Assembly: GCA_016647705.1 (NCBI GenBank)
Contig: CM028333.1
Location: 13,227,616 to 13,291,615 of the forward strand
Length of the DNA: 64,000 nt
Direction of reading: 5' to 3'
Source: Eucommia ulmoides
Taxonomy: Eukaryota; Streptophyta; Magnoliopsida; Garryales; Eucommiaceae
Part shown: positions 1-11,148 of the stretch, piece by piece
How the letters are laid out: every line of letters begins with the position of its first letter
Position numbering within the stretch: the first letter of the stretch is position 1
Translations under genes and position numbers: made by a program
The notes under the pieces: generated by a model
Told to the model about the DNA's origin: nothing
Seen by the model: only the letters and a program-made list of their open reading frames with translations
Databases searched by the model: none

Positions 1-294
1 AATTCTCAACTAACACAATTAGGAGAAATAGTAGAAATGAAATATCCACTCGAAAATTAATCAAATAAAAAATTATAAAATAATTTGTTGCAACATTATT
101 CTCTATCCATAACTATTTTTTTAATATTATATATATTGAATCAAATCCTAATGTTACAAGTTGAATAAGTTGTTTTCCCGTATTATGCTAGTTAATTGAT
201 TATTGAACTCAACATCTATTGTTTACCAAAAAGAAAAAAGAACTCAACATCTATTGAGTACTTGAGTATAAATAGCGAGTGATATTTTAAGAAG

Positions 295-830
295 TCCCAA
301 AATATTACATATGAGGAAGGCCCATGTGACAAGCACGTGAACCTCAAGCTTAGTTCTTCTTCAAGGATACGAATGCCTTGCACACCATATCGAGCTTAGT
401 ACTAGAGCCCGAGGATTCTGACCGGGTTCCATAGGACTAAATTGAAGACATTCTACATATAGATCATTACTGGCGCTACCCGTGCATAAAGCACTAACGT
501 GTCCCGGGGAAGAGATCATTCTTAGGTCAACCGAGAATGATCTAAGGCGCTTCCCATGCTCAAGACCAATTACCTCATATGCTTAAAATCAATTACACAA
601 ATCCCGCTAGAAATGGAAAGATTATGTATAACGACCCATAACTCCTCAATTCTATGAATTTCGCGAACATTAATAGAAAATGGCCACGATTTATGGAGGA
701 CTTGTCAAACTAGTATTACATTTCCTATAAATACTAAAAAAAGGGTCTAGTCAATGTACGCACAATTTTCTTCCATATACTCCACCAAAATTTTCTCAGG
801 ACACTAATTATTCTCACACCAAAAAATGCA
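295..830. mobile_element. Possible LTR-type fragment (fossil)
   Basis: This stretch is richer in GC than the AT-rich sequence on both sides. It contains a TATA-like CCTATAAATAC near 727-737 and an ATTCTCACACC motif near 809, the order seen at the promoter and leader of plant LTRs elsewhere in this window. An internal inverted pair (GATCATTCT / AGAATGATC, about 512-552) is also present. No second copy or target duplication was found, so the family is unknown. The 294 bases before it are plain AT-rich DNA. Confidence 0.25.
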
Positions 831-1556
831 ATGCCAATAGACCCACCCACTATGCATTTTTTAAAGGAACCAAAGCATAAAGAATCATATCTGACGATAG
901 TAATTAGTTAGACATATGTTGCCTAACCGTCATTAGAATCAATTTGAAAAAGACAACTTATGTTGTAATTATCAGGTTAAAAGTTGAAGAAATCTAATAA
1001 AGGTGATCAACAATTTGAGGAGATGTTAATATAATGTTGTGCAAAACAATAGGATATTATTTTCTAATGATGCCAAAAAATAATGTTAGGTGCCTACTAT
1101 ACTTTTGTCCTAATAAACAATAATATATATCCATCTAACATGACAAATTATTCAAGATACACCATCATTTAAGATCATTGCAACTTTAGAACGTTAGACA
1201 AATGTTAGTCATAAATTGATTTTTTCTTATTATACTGTAAGTTATGTTCGGATCAATTTACTTACCTCTCAACTAATCATCGACTTGGTGTATTCAAAAT
1301 TAAATTTAAAATTAAATTCTTAAAATTCTTATAGAAAAGTCCAACCTTGATCGATATTTAATGTATTCTAGGTGGGCGTTCGCTGCACCAGGCAAAAAGA
1401 AGAAAGCCGGTAGTTTTATTTAGCCAATAGCCACAAATACCATTTGGTAGTGGAAGAACGGGACCAATATGCAAGTGGAATTAAGAGTGTCACTAGTACT
1501 AGTGATATGCCTAGGTGTACACATTAACTTAGCCCCACGGCTCTATGAAATTTAAT
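831..1556. other. AT-rich intergenic stretch, no gene
   Basis: I see no open frame with recognisable protein similarity and no clear terminal repeats. It has scattered short repeats of the type AGACATATGTTG / CAACATA but nothing that defines an element. Confidence 0.5.
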
Positions 1557-2011
1557 AGGGATAATTACCTTTTAACCCCTTATACTTTGATCTTGGTTTA
1601 TTTTGTCCTCTCTATTTTATCCTTTTCTATTTATATAATTAATTGATTTTTTTATTTTTTTAACTTAACCAAATATGCTAAGAAATAAATGATTTTTTTT
1701 TTCTAGATTTTACTTGAAATGAATAAAATTACATTTTACTCTAATTTTTATTTTATTTTGTCTTGCCTAAATAAGAAAAAAACAAAGAGCTATAGAGAGA
1801 AATTTTTAGTTTTTCTCTTTTATTATTTTTAAATATTAAATTTAACTAAAAAATTATTTTATATAATTTTTTTTAATAAAATGTGAGTTTCTCGCTTTAG
1901 CTGAAGACTAAAAAAGGGTGATATATAGGATTTTAAAGTTGAGAGCTTAAAACAAAACATGACCAAAATAAAGGAGTAAAAAGAAATTAACCCAATTTTG
2001 TAATTATCCCT
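1557..2011. repeat. MITE with AGGGATAATTAC terminal inverted repeats
   Basis: The left end reads AGGGATAATTACC and the right end is its inverse (GTAATTATCCCT), giving a 455-bp AT-rich element with no coding capacity. The flanks share TTTAA, a possible but imperfect target duplication. Superfamily is not assigned. Confidence 0.5.
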
Positions 2012-2099
2012 TTTTAAGAGAATTTGGGTTTGAAAACTATACTTTTTGTTAAATATATATTGTTTGTGTCTGATAAATATATATTGTTTGTGTAAAAAA

Positions 2100-3350
2100 G
2101 TGTTTAACACCTCGAGTTGGTCTGGTCAAAGATAATATGAATTTCTTGTTGCGGTGGGGTGATGTCTGTTGGAGACCAAGATCGAAGATCAGTGAATTTC
2201 TATTGCTTTGAGGCCTAGTGTCACTCTGTGCAATCCGAGATGAGATTCCAAGTTTGTACCTGCACAAAGACCCATCGGGGTTGTACCCGCTGAAATCTTT
2301 TCGCCGTGAGAGTAAGAGCTCGAGAGAGAAAGCTAAAAATGTCTTCAAACAAATGATAAGTGATACCTGGAACATTGAATGCCTAGGCATATATATAGGC
2401 GATGAGCTCAATTAACACCTCAATATTAGGGGCATGAGCTCGGTTAATTATCGTAACTCGGCGCGTGGCCGATGAATAGGCGAGTAAGGTGATTAAGCAT
2501 CTGGGTTTGGCCTTCAGACCTGTCAAGAAGAACTCATGAGCCGACCCAATATGATTATAGAGAACGGGTTCAACCCATGGTAATAGCATCGTCGAGATGA
2601 GTCGTTCTGCCCTCGGTACTGATCTCAGGGCGAACATCTTCGTTCATAAGCCACATGGACATCCAGAGAGCTTGGTGAGAGGAAAAATTGAGCTGGGGGT
2701 GCTCAGAGAACGGAACTCAGTCCACCAAGCTCGGAGCTGGCCTTCAGAGGACTCCAAAGACACCAGGCCGAGCAGGGGATGCAATGAGGACCCTACTCGG
2801 ACAAGAGGTCCCCTATGACAGATACCAAACATAGAGTGCTCAGAGACCGGAGCTCGGCTGGGGGCCTACAAGATCTTCCAGGCTTCTGAACTGAGCAGAC
2901 ACCATGTTGAACCCTGCTCGAACGTAATGAGGAACACTGCTTGGTTAACAGGAGATGGGGCTCCCATTTAATATTTACCGAGCAAAGAGTGTCCGGAGGG
3001 CGGCATTTGGCGGATGGGTCTTCAAATTGGGAATTATCGAACAAGGAGTTTTTGGAGGTCGGTGTTCGGGTGAGGATTCGACCATTTAGCATTTACCGAA
3101 TAGAGGGTGTTCGAAGACAGGAGCATGGCCAAAGGGGGAACTAATTGAGATTTACCAAATAGAAGGTGTTCGAAGGCCGGAGCTTGGCCAAAGGGACCAA
3201 CAATTGGGTAATACCGAAAATAGGGTGTTCGGAGGCCCAAGCTCGGCCAATTCCTCACCACTTGTGATTTACTTTTCTAAGGTGGCAGCTTCTTCCATGT
3301 GTAATGTCCTGAGTACATAGATATGGCCAACCAAATTTCCCCAAATCATA
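2100..3350 (-). mobile_element. Solo-LTR-like fossil with internal tandem repeats
   Basis: A sharply GC-richer block starting with TGTTTAACACC. It shares, in opposite orientation, the leader motif TGAGAGTAAGAGCT with the fragment at 4320-4700, so it is read as an LTR on the minus strand. From about 2820 to 3260 it is built of degenerate units of roughly 80 bp with a recurring GTGTTCGAAGGCCGGAGC-like core. No internal coding domain accompanies it. Its outer end and target duplication are not clear. Confidence 0.4.
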
Positions 3351-4319
3351 CATAAAATTTCGTATACGGTGGAAGCGAAAATTGAAAAACTAAACAAATC
3401 AAGGGGTTATTTTTTAATTTTATATTAGATTAGTATGGTTTAGTTTGATTGGTTTCGATTATTTTTATAGTTTGATTTGGTTTAAAAATTGAAAAAATAA
3501 GAACCTATTTTTTAACACAAATTACCAATTAATACCTATTAATTGTAAATGAATCAAATAATCTCATTGACTTACTTTTTTTTATATAATAATTCTATCT
3601 TCAAATTTTGCATGATAAAAATGCTCACAATTGATTTTCAGAATTGACATGTGATTAAAATTTCCTTATCAAGTTGAGTTCAAATAAAACATTTACTGTA
3701 AATAAAGATAGTGGAGATATTCTCAAAATATTTATTCCAAAAAAAAATATTTATTATAATAAATTATACTAAAAATTCTTGTAAGTAATTACGCAATAAT
3801 TAATTTTGTTTTGTTCTTTACATGATTAAATTACACAGTCATAATCGTCTGTTTTAAAATTTCAAAATAACATGCTAATCATATTTTTTGCATGAAAGAA
3901 ATATAATCAGTGTTGAATTCAACTATTTATTAAATTTGAAATTAGTTATTCACGAGTGTGTTGAATTCAAAATTTGTGTATAATTCAATATGATCAGTTA
4001 AGTAAAGTTTGATTTCTGGAATTCAAAAATTGTGCTGAATTCAACAAACATAAAACCGTCGTATTTTGTTATATACATAACCAAGGACAAGATGACAAGT
4101 TATGATATTATATTCAATATGATAATATTATGTTTCATCTTAAATATTCATTATATTTTAGTATTATATTCAACATAATCGTGTCCATAAATTCAGTCAT
4201 GTTCCAAACAAATACAAACCTTATGCAAATGTAAGCTAATTTGCTGAATTTAACACAACTAGATTCAACCACTAAAATAAATACACTATATTGAATTCAA
4301 CATGAACATTTTTTTTCTT
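3351..4319. other. AT-rich intergenic DNA with GAATTCAA palindromes
   Basis: There is no gene. The palindromic or near-palindromic word TTGAATTCAA(C) recurs about half a dozen times between about 3910 and 4310, which is more than expected by chance in AT-rich DNA but has no assigned role. Confidence 0.45.
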
Positions 4320-4700
4320 TGATCCAAAGTCATCCCACACGCCTCCCCATTGGCCATGCACCAGATTACACTAATTGACCTCGCTTAAGGCCCTAACTTG
4401 GCAAGGCTAATCCAATTCCTATCCTATAAATAACAAGGTATTAAATGCTTCAGGTAATGCTAAGAATCTCCATATAAGACAATACCATACTCTTTCTCCC
4501 CCAAGCTCTTACTCTCACGCCGAAGAGATTTCGTTGGGCACACCCCCAACGGGTCTTTGTGCAAGTATTAGTTTGAACCTTATAGACTTTGACCGTAGAC
4601 CGTTCACTCGATAGTGCCCACCGAACACAAGAATTATACCCCAGCAAAGAAAATTCACTTGGACCCTAACCAGGGGTGTTAACTATATTTCGACACTAAC
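4320..4700 (+). mobile_element. LTR fragment (promoter/leader part), fossil
   Basis: It contains CCTATAAATAAC (a TATA-like box near 4424) followed about 70 bp later by CTCTTACTCTCACGCCGAAG, the inverted counterpart of the motif in the 2100-3350 block. This is the typical promoter-leader part of an LTR. No partner LTR or coding part lies next to it, so it is an isolated remnant. Confidence 0.4.
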
Positions 4701-5009
4701 TGACCCCTAAGCTCAATAGATTACTAAACACGACATGTATTTCTTTTAGGAGCGCTTACCAAACACTCCCAAAAAAGGGCCAAAACTACCAAACAAATCC
4801 GATATTTTTTCTTTGAACCTATAGGTCCTTATGGTATTTTTGTGACTAAAATGCCCCTAATTACTGTGCTGTTACATAACACATTCTCGTTTTACAGAGC
4901 TAATCCATCTCCATGTGCAACGAAACTACCTGATTTTTTTATCTCAATCAAAATGTGAAAAAATAACAAAGCAATTATGTGCGATTAATTCTTTTTGAAA
5001 CGAGATATT

Positions 5010-5570
5010 AATCATATTTTTGGAGATGTTTATCGTGTTGATTATAAGTGTTATATGTAACATTCATAGGCTTCATTGTGTAATATGTAATATTCGTGTA
5101 ACAACGATATTACATATAACTTCTCTTTCTTTTCATCCATATATGAGTCTACATAGCAATGTTACATGCATTATTCATGTCTACAATTGTATTTTGAATG
5201 TCCGCGTAACATTTGATTATGACTCCTTATTTGCGTGTGAAATGTAACATTGTTGATAATAGGAAAAATAACATTCGTGTAACAGCGATGTTACATGTAA
5301 CTTCTCTTTCTTTTTCTCCATATATATGAGTCTATATAAAAAATTTACATGTAACATCCATGTTTACAATTTTATTGGGGATGTCCATGTCTCATTTGAT
5401 TATGATTTTTGACTTAGTAATTACATCATATTACAAGTAACATTCATGCAACAATAATGTTACATGAAACATTACCGTATTTTTATTTTTATTCATATTT
5501 GCATGTTTTACGCCATATTATATGTAACATTCATGTACAATAATATTGAATGTAACATGCATATGAAAAC
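5010..5570. repeat. Tandem repeat of about 170-185 bp, TTACATGTAA-rich
   Basis: Units start at about 5089, 5273 and 5441 with variants of ATTCGTGTAACAACGAT followed by the palindrome GTTACATGTAAC. Two units are clearly alike over their whole length and a third is partial. There is no coding potential. From 4700 to 5010 the DNA is non-coding. Confidence 0.6.
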
Positions 5571-6149
5571 TAAAACAAATGAAAAAAAAAATAGTGAATT
5601 TGATATCGTTTTAAAGATCCTATCTAGATGAATCTAAATATATAATTAGATTGTAAAAAAAATACGTACAATAATAGTTATTTTAATTTTAATAAAAAAA
5701 ATTTATTGAATATAAAAACTCAAAATCCCTATTATAAAATCTTCATTATCACAAATCTTGTGAGGGTAAATTTGTCAATAGAAAGTGCACGGATCAGAAT
5801 TTTGGGACTACGTTGTGCATATAATTTGTAACCTTAGATTTCTTGATTTATTATTTAATTAGTGGGTTTAGTCGGTAATTTGATGACATTTTTGGATCCT
5901 CATGATGTTTTTCTCTTTCTTTTATTGAGAAAATTCCATCAATATAAAAAGAAATCCCATTTCAACAAAACATCTTTATATAATTTTGGCGTTTTTTTAT
6001 AGTTAAATATATTCTTTAAATTTGTTATATTCAAGATCCTGTAATATTAATATTTTACGCATGATAGTTTTAGTGGTTGTATTATCGTTTACTCTTTTTT
6101 TGGTTGGAATGATGTAAAAAAAAAAAAGAAGTCTCGTGCTATATAGCTC
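5571..6149. other. AT-rich intergenic DNA, nothing recognised
   Basis: I see no gene, terminal repeat or RNA gene here. Confidence 0.5.
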
Positions 6150-6330
6150 TTGTTATGCGCGGGGTCTGGAAAAGGGTCGGATCAGTGAGATTTATTATAT
6201 ATAGTCTTACATTAATTTGCAAGAGATTGTTTACACGACTTGAAGCCGGGTCGTGACCTTCAAGTCACACGGCGACAACTTCTACTATTGCGCTAAAACT
6301 TCGGAAGGATGAAAAAAAAAAAAAAAAAAG
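6150..6330 (+). mobile_element. Au-like SINE copy
   Basis: The order GCGCGGGGTCTGG, GTCTTACATTAATTTGCAAG, CACGACTTGAAGCC, GACCTTCAAGTCACAC and TTGCGCTAAAAC follows the layout I know for plant Au SINEs (the B-box-like part is around CGACTTGAA). A run of 18 A follows at about 6310-6327. The 5' end is eroded and no target duplication was found. Confidence 0.55.
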
Positions 6331-6775
6331 AGAATAATATTTCATTCATTGCGAAAGAAAAATTGTTTTACTAGTGTTGTTTGGTTATGAAGAAAAATGA
6401 GAAAATAATTCACTTTAATGTAATTTAATATTTTATTTTCATATATTAAGAAAATAGATTAAAGATAGAGTAATTACAATTTGACTATATTCTTGAAAAA
6501 AAAATTGTCATTTGCAAATTGGTGTGGGAAAAAAAAATCTACTTAAGAAAATTATATATTTTTTCTTCCTATTATTTTTTTTTTCATACCATACAAGTTT
6601 TTTTTGAATTTTTTTTTTTATCATATTTTTTTTTTTTAGAAAGTCTAGAGTTCAAATCTTAAATATACCGTAATATATATATATATAATCCATTGGCAAA
6701 GTGCCAATAACAATGACAAGTCCCGCCTGTAAGATACTATCTGTGCATAGCAACTTTGCAGCATTGGGGGTCAGT

Positions 6776-7770
6776 AGGCCACACGACTGCCACACGCCTT
6801 ACCCACTTTTGCATAATAAGACAAATTTGCTTTATACAAAAAAGGATAAGATAAAAAGATTAAAAAGACAATAATAATTATGACAAAATATATTTTAAAC
6901 CCTCTCACTATTAACACGTTTCTATATAGTCCAATATTTTATTTTTATTTCAGTTTAAACCCTTTTTTTTTTATTTCAGTTTAAACCCTATAAGAATAAA
7001 AATAATTTTAAAAGGTCATTATTTTAGATTTTTCATCCAAACTAACAGAATTAACGAGGTGAATTAACCCCCTGTGTGACGATGGAAGAAGGTGGTGGAG
7101 AGAGAAAGAGAGAGCTTTGGTGAAGAGAGGAGAGAGAGAGAAAGAGAGCTTCACCGGTGAAAAATCTAACAGAAAGACATTTTAAAACCACTTTCATACT
7201 TAAATGGTTTAAACTAAAACGAAAAAATTTATTAAACTATATAAAAACGTGTCAATAGTTAGAGGATTTAAAATATATTTTACTCTAATAATTAAAATAA
7301 AAATATATTTTAAGGATTCCGATTTAAATTTAAAAAATGAATGATTGAGATTTAATTTTTTTAACCTCAGTCTATTAACTTTAAATTTCTTTACATTACT
7401 CAATCCACTCAATAAATTAGATAGAAAAATAAAATATTTGGGAAAAAAATTCATACTTAAAAATTTCACACTTGCATTTCCAAAACGGTTAAATTTAGTT
7501 ATATTTTTGTACCATTTTCAATTATATATGTACTTTAGTAATTTTTTTATTATTTTATTATTTTTTATACTTATAAATTTAAAACTTGATATAGTATTAT
7601 TTAGGCACGGGAAATCCCTGATGTATAAATAAATCAGGACAAAAATATAATTTAACTGTGCAAATCTAATTTTAAAAGACGAATATGTGAGATTTAATTT
7701 TTGTAAATTCTAAATCTACTCCAAATTTCTCTATATCATTCAACTTGCTCCATCATCACTCCAATTCGGA
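6776..7770 (+). repeat. Interspersed AT-rich repeat, copy 1 (possibly Helitron-related)
   Basis: The sequence from the word ACACGACTGCCACAC onward matches 15440-16123 almost end to end, with one large insertion (6881-7285) in this copy. Both copies carry a GGCAC(T/G)GGGAA-type word followed by AATAAATC, reminiscent of the hairpin region near Helitron 3' ends. No coding capacity is evident. Confidence 0.45.
6881..7285. mobile_element. Mutator-type MITE, 405 bp, with 9-bp target duplication
   Basis: It is flanked on both sides by TAATAATTA (6872-6880 and 7286-7294). The ends are inverted copies around AAAATATATTTTAAA followed by CCTCTxACTATTxACACG, giving terminal inverted repeats of at least 45 bp. 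The related repeat at about 15540 lacks this block and shows the uninterrupted site, which independently supports the borders. A 9-bp duplication points to the Mutator superfamily. The centre is GA-rich and non-coding. Confidence 0.7.
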
Positions 7771-7775
7771 TCAGT

Positions 7776-8018
7776 ATTGTTAATCATGCTCGGCAAAGTA
7801 GCAATCTTCAACTAAGGAGCTGCAAAAGGAGACGATGTTCCTAGGTGTTGGCCTTTGGATCGGTTCCTAAGCCGAGGATACTTTAAGAACAAGAGGAATC
7901 TTCAAATTTTTGGAATTGCATGTCTCACTTTGGCCATCACAATTGAAGAAAACCAGCCAAATAACTGCTACTGCGGATAATAACGTTGGCATTACATGAT
8001 AAGCTAAGCGCACTTATT
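7776..8018 (+). pseudogene. SDS-like pseudogene, part 1 (copy of SDS exon 3)
   Basis: This is a close copy of the true SDS region 20109-20345 in the same orientation: end of intron 2, exon 3 and start of intron 3. The copy is dead. The acceptor CAG reads TAG. The stretch matching GTTAGCCTTCTTGATCGG is one base shorter, which shifts the frame. The exon 3 donor GT is changed (AACTGCTACTG instead of AACTGGTACTG). Homology stops at a CTTATTT word and resumes 5.7 kb away at 13734, so the copy is split by inserted elements. No copies of exons 1-2 or 6-7 are seen nearby, so the duplication was partial. Confidence 0.8.
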
Positions 8019-8271
8019 TTTTCTTGGTACATAAAAGAGCATGAAAAACACACTACAGTCACCAATCAAAGATAATCGTGTCCATCTTTGACAACACCAT
8101 ATCTATCGTTTCGTCCAGTGAAGACTCCATAATCTTCGGGTCAATACATCCATTAACTCCTTCTTTAGCCAAATGGTCCACACATTTGTTCGCTTTTCTA
8201 AGAATAAACTGTAAGACATAATCATTGTTCCTCATGACTCTCGTAGAGCAACTCCAATACAAGAGAGCCAT
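8014..8271 (-). mobile_element. LINE fragment, RNase H domain C-terminal part and 3' tail
   Basis: The minus strand encodes a stretch (8059-8271) with the motif QFILRKANKCVDHLAKEG, the end of the RNase H-like domain (RVT_3 type) of plant L1 LINEs (typical pattern H-x-R-x-AN-x-AD-LAK-G). On the minus strand it ends in an A-rich tail next to the CTTATTT break in the SDS pseudogene. The matching upstream part of the domain lies at 13590-13733, so the LINE piece was later split by other insertions. Confidence 0.6.
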
Positions 8272-8645
8272 TTAGAATAAACAAATCAATATATACCTAT
8301 TTGACTAGTAATTTGCATGTCCAAAATCAAAAAGTCACTCTAACCCAAATAGACATTTATGTTAGCCATTTTTTTTTTTTTTATTAATTTTATTTAAATT
8401 TTCAACTAAATACTCACTTAATTAGATAACCCAATACACTTAAACTCACTTAAACACTTGTCCAAACCAAATAATCCAACACATAAATTGAATATATAAA
8501 AAAATAACATTAACTAACTTTCAAATTATTAAAAAAATTTAACAATAAACACACAATGAGATATAATTAAATGAAATAATATTAAAAAAAAAATTAGTAA
8601 TAAATAATTAAATAATATATTTTAATTAAATAGCCTAAACTAATC
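8272..8645. other. AT-rich sequence of unidentified element
   Basis: Very AT-rich and non-coding. It lies between the LINE fragment and the TAATC target duplication of the LTR element at 8646. The AT-rich sequence resumes at 12342, so the LTR element inserted into it. It begins with AGAGCAACTCCAATACAAG, a word common at ends of plant DNA transposons, but I could not find a matching opposite end. Confidence 0.4.
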
Positions 8646-9954
8646 AAATGAGTGTAAAAATTGTCACTTCAACGCAACAATCGGAGATCACCATGTGTGC
8701 ACGACTCTCCATCAAGGTCAACCCTTGCCAAAGGTCAAGTGTGAAAATTTTATCCCGGGCAGAGGAACATCTCTAGCCATGCCAGCCATCCCAAAGGCCT
8801 CAGCACTCTCTAGGGAGAGAAGACGAGCCTCGACGGGATGGGGAACCCTTCCCTATCTCAGCATCCGGGATGGGGAACCCTTCTCCATCTTGGAATTCTC
8901 TATAGCGGCATTGTCCATCTCGGGAATCAACATCACAAGCTCCTCAGCAAAGCCTCCCTTCCCGTCTTCGGCTATCAGGGAAGGGCAAGGCGAGAAGCTC
9001 CGCATAATTCCCTTTCCCCCCTCCGGCTATCCGGGAAGGGCAGGTGTCAAGTTCCCCATCTCGGGCGTAAATCCTGGAAAGGCAGGGGTCAAATTTTCCA
9101 TCTCGGGCACAGATCCGGGAAGGGTAGGGGTCAAATTCCCCATCTCGGGCGCAATAGGAAAGTGTCACTCCGAGAATATCTTCACAAATATCCCATAAAT
9201 ATCCAAAATATCCTATAAATATCTCAAAATATCTACAACCATCATGATGGCTCTCTTCCCCAACAGTGGCTCTCTTCCCCAACAACAAATATCACCAAAT
9301 ATCTTTCAACATGGGGAACATAAGAGCCCCTTGGCACCCTCTGATTGGTTACATACCAAAATGGGACATTAATGTAATTTGGATGAGACACTAATCCTTA
9401 CTTAAGCCACTAATCAAATCCACTCCATGTCTATATAAATGTTAGCATACAATTGTTCAAAGGTAGAAAAATTATCCTAAAAACAAAGAGATAAAATTTA
9501 CTCCAAGCACACACAATATTTGCTCCCTCTACATGATAGAACTTTTATAAATCTTTCCCCCGTACGCTGATTCTCACACCGGAGGGATTTTCCGAGATAT
9601 CCTTGGTTAGGTTACGTGTGCAGGTGACAGGTTGCTACCTATCTCGGACTTTCTCCTTCCTGGATTAGAAAGCATTCTAGCTCTCCACTTCCCGGAATGA
9701 CTCCTTCTGAAGCTCCTGTTAACTTTTTTCTCAAGTCCCAAGGCATTTTGGTCCTGACCTTTTTGGCCTAGAAGGTATTTGGGCTAATTTCAACTTAGGC
9801 CCGTCCTTTCCTAGCCAAGGACCTCTTCCAGGCCAGAGACCTCTCCACAAATTAGAAGTTTCACGGAATAAATATCTCCACTCCAGGCCTCTCCAACTCC
9901 ATCTAAGGTTGACCGGACCATACCACTGGTGTCGACCAGAATTTGACATCAACA
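8646..9954 (+). repeat. 5' LTR of the non-autonomous element
   Basis: It is about 115 bp longer than the right LTR, because a GC-rich internal repeat (units around CCATCTCGGGCGCA, about 9015-9150) is present in more copies. A promoter-like TCTATATAAATG lies near 9431. The leader motif ATTCTCACACCGGAGGG near 9571 is shared with other LTR fragments in this window. Confidence 0.75.
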
Positions 9955-11148
9955 GTTTGGCACCGTCTGTGGGAAATACTACAAAAAGCCTTCATCCAAT
10001 CATTATCTGCTCTCATCTCGGTTAGAAGTTAGATGCATACAAGGCCTGGTTAGTCTTTGCGACCAAGATACCCTAACAGCACGGTGGATAGCAACCCGGC
10101 TGGAGAAATGTCAAGAGTCCCCAGACCAGATGTTCGGACTTTAGTCCCCATCTCGGCATTATCCATAGTAGAGATGAGCAGCCCTCCATCTCATCTCGGA
10201 TGGGGATGAATAGCCCTCTAGCCTATCTCCAGCAACGATATTTAGACCCTTTGAGTCGTGGATGATTCTCCAAATCCGCATCCCGACTCTTGGCATCGTG
10301 AATAATTCTCCTCAACGGCATTCCAGCCCTTTGAGTCGTGGATGATTCTTCAAATCAACATCCCAACTCTCGGTGTCGTGAATGATTCTTCTCAACGGTA
10401 TTTCGACCCCTTGAGACGTGGATGGTTCTCAAAATCCTCATTCCGACTCCAGCGTCGTGAATGATTCTTCTCAACGGTATCCCAACATCCAACGTCGAGG
10501 ATAATCTCCACAAAGAAATGGTATCCCGAAGCCCAATGTAGAGGATAATCTCCATAAAGAGATGGTATCCCGACGCCCAACATTGAGGATAATCTCCACA
10601 GAGGAAAAGTACCCCGACGCGCGACGTTGAGGGTAATCTCCATAAAAAAAAAACCATTCTGACGCACTGCGTCAGGGGTGTAACTAGACCCTCTCCACAG
10701 GTCAGTAGTTTGGAACTCAGGGATTGATAGCTATTATCTTCCGATGGCAGAACATCGATTGAGTTTGAGGGCCTACAGTTAAGCATCCCACCCCTAACAG
10801 CCGAGCTTGCTCAGGCAACATAAAGGGACGATGCTCCTAGAAGGACAAAAGACGGACATAATAGCAAAAATGTCCAAGTCTTCGAAAACAACAGAGAGTG
10901 GGACATAACAACAAAAATGTCCAAGTCTACGAAAATGACCGGGCAGGGCTCAGGTCTATCTCCAAGTTATGCTCAAGCAATCCACCGAGCAGGAGCTAAA
11001 CTCCGTACTCAGGTACCTTACCGAGCCCAAATTCTTTCCCGTTTCGGCATTTTCGGGATCGGGATGGAGCGAAGTTCCGTCAACCAGCGGAGGAATCAAT
11101 ACTACTCCCCAGTTCCTCGTACCTCGCTACTAAGGAGTGGGTGGCTAC
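9955..11148 (+). other. Internal region of the non-autonomous LTR element
   Basis: No protein domain was recognised. From about 10240 to 10670 it consists of two kinds of imperfect tandem repeats: a unit containing GTCGTGGATGATTCT and a unit of about 46 bp containing GAGGATAATCTCCA. The short open frames across them are by-products of the repeats. Confidence 0.65.

Noticed and set aside
8838-9288. Open frames on both strands in the 5' LTR
   Set aside because: They follow the GC-rich internal repeats of the LTR and have no match to gag or pol.
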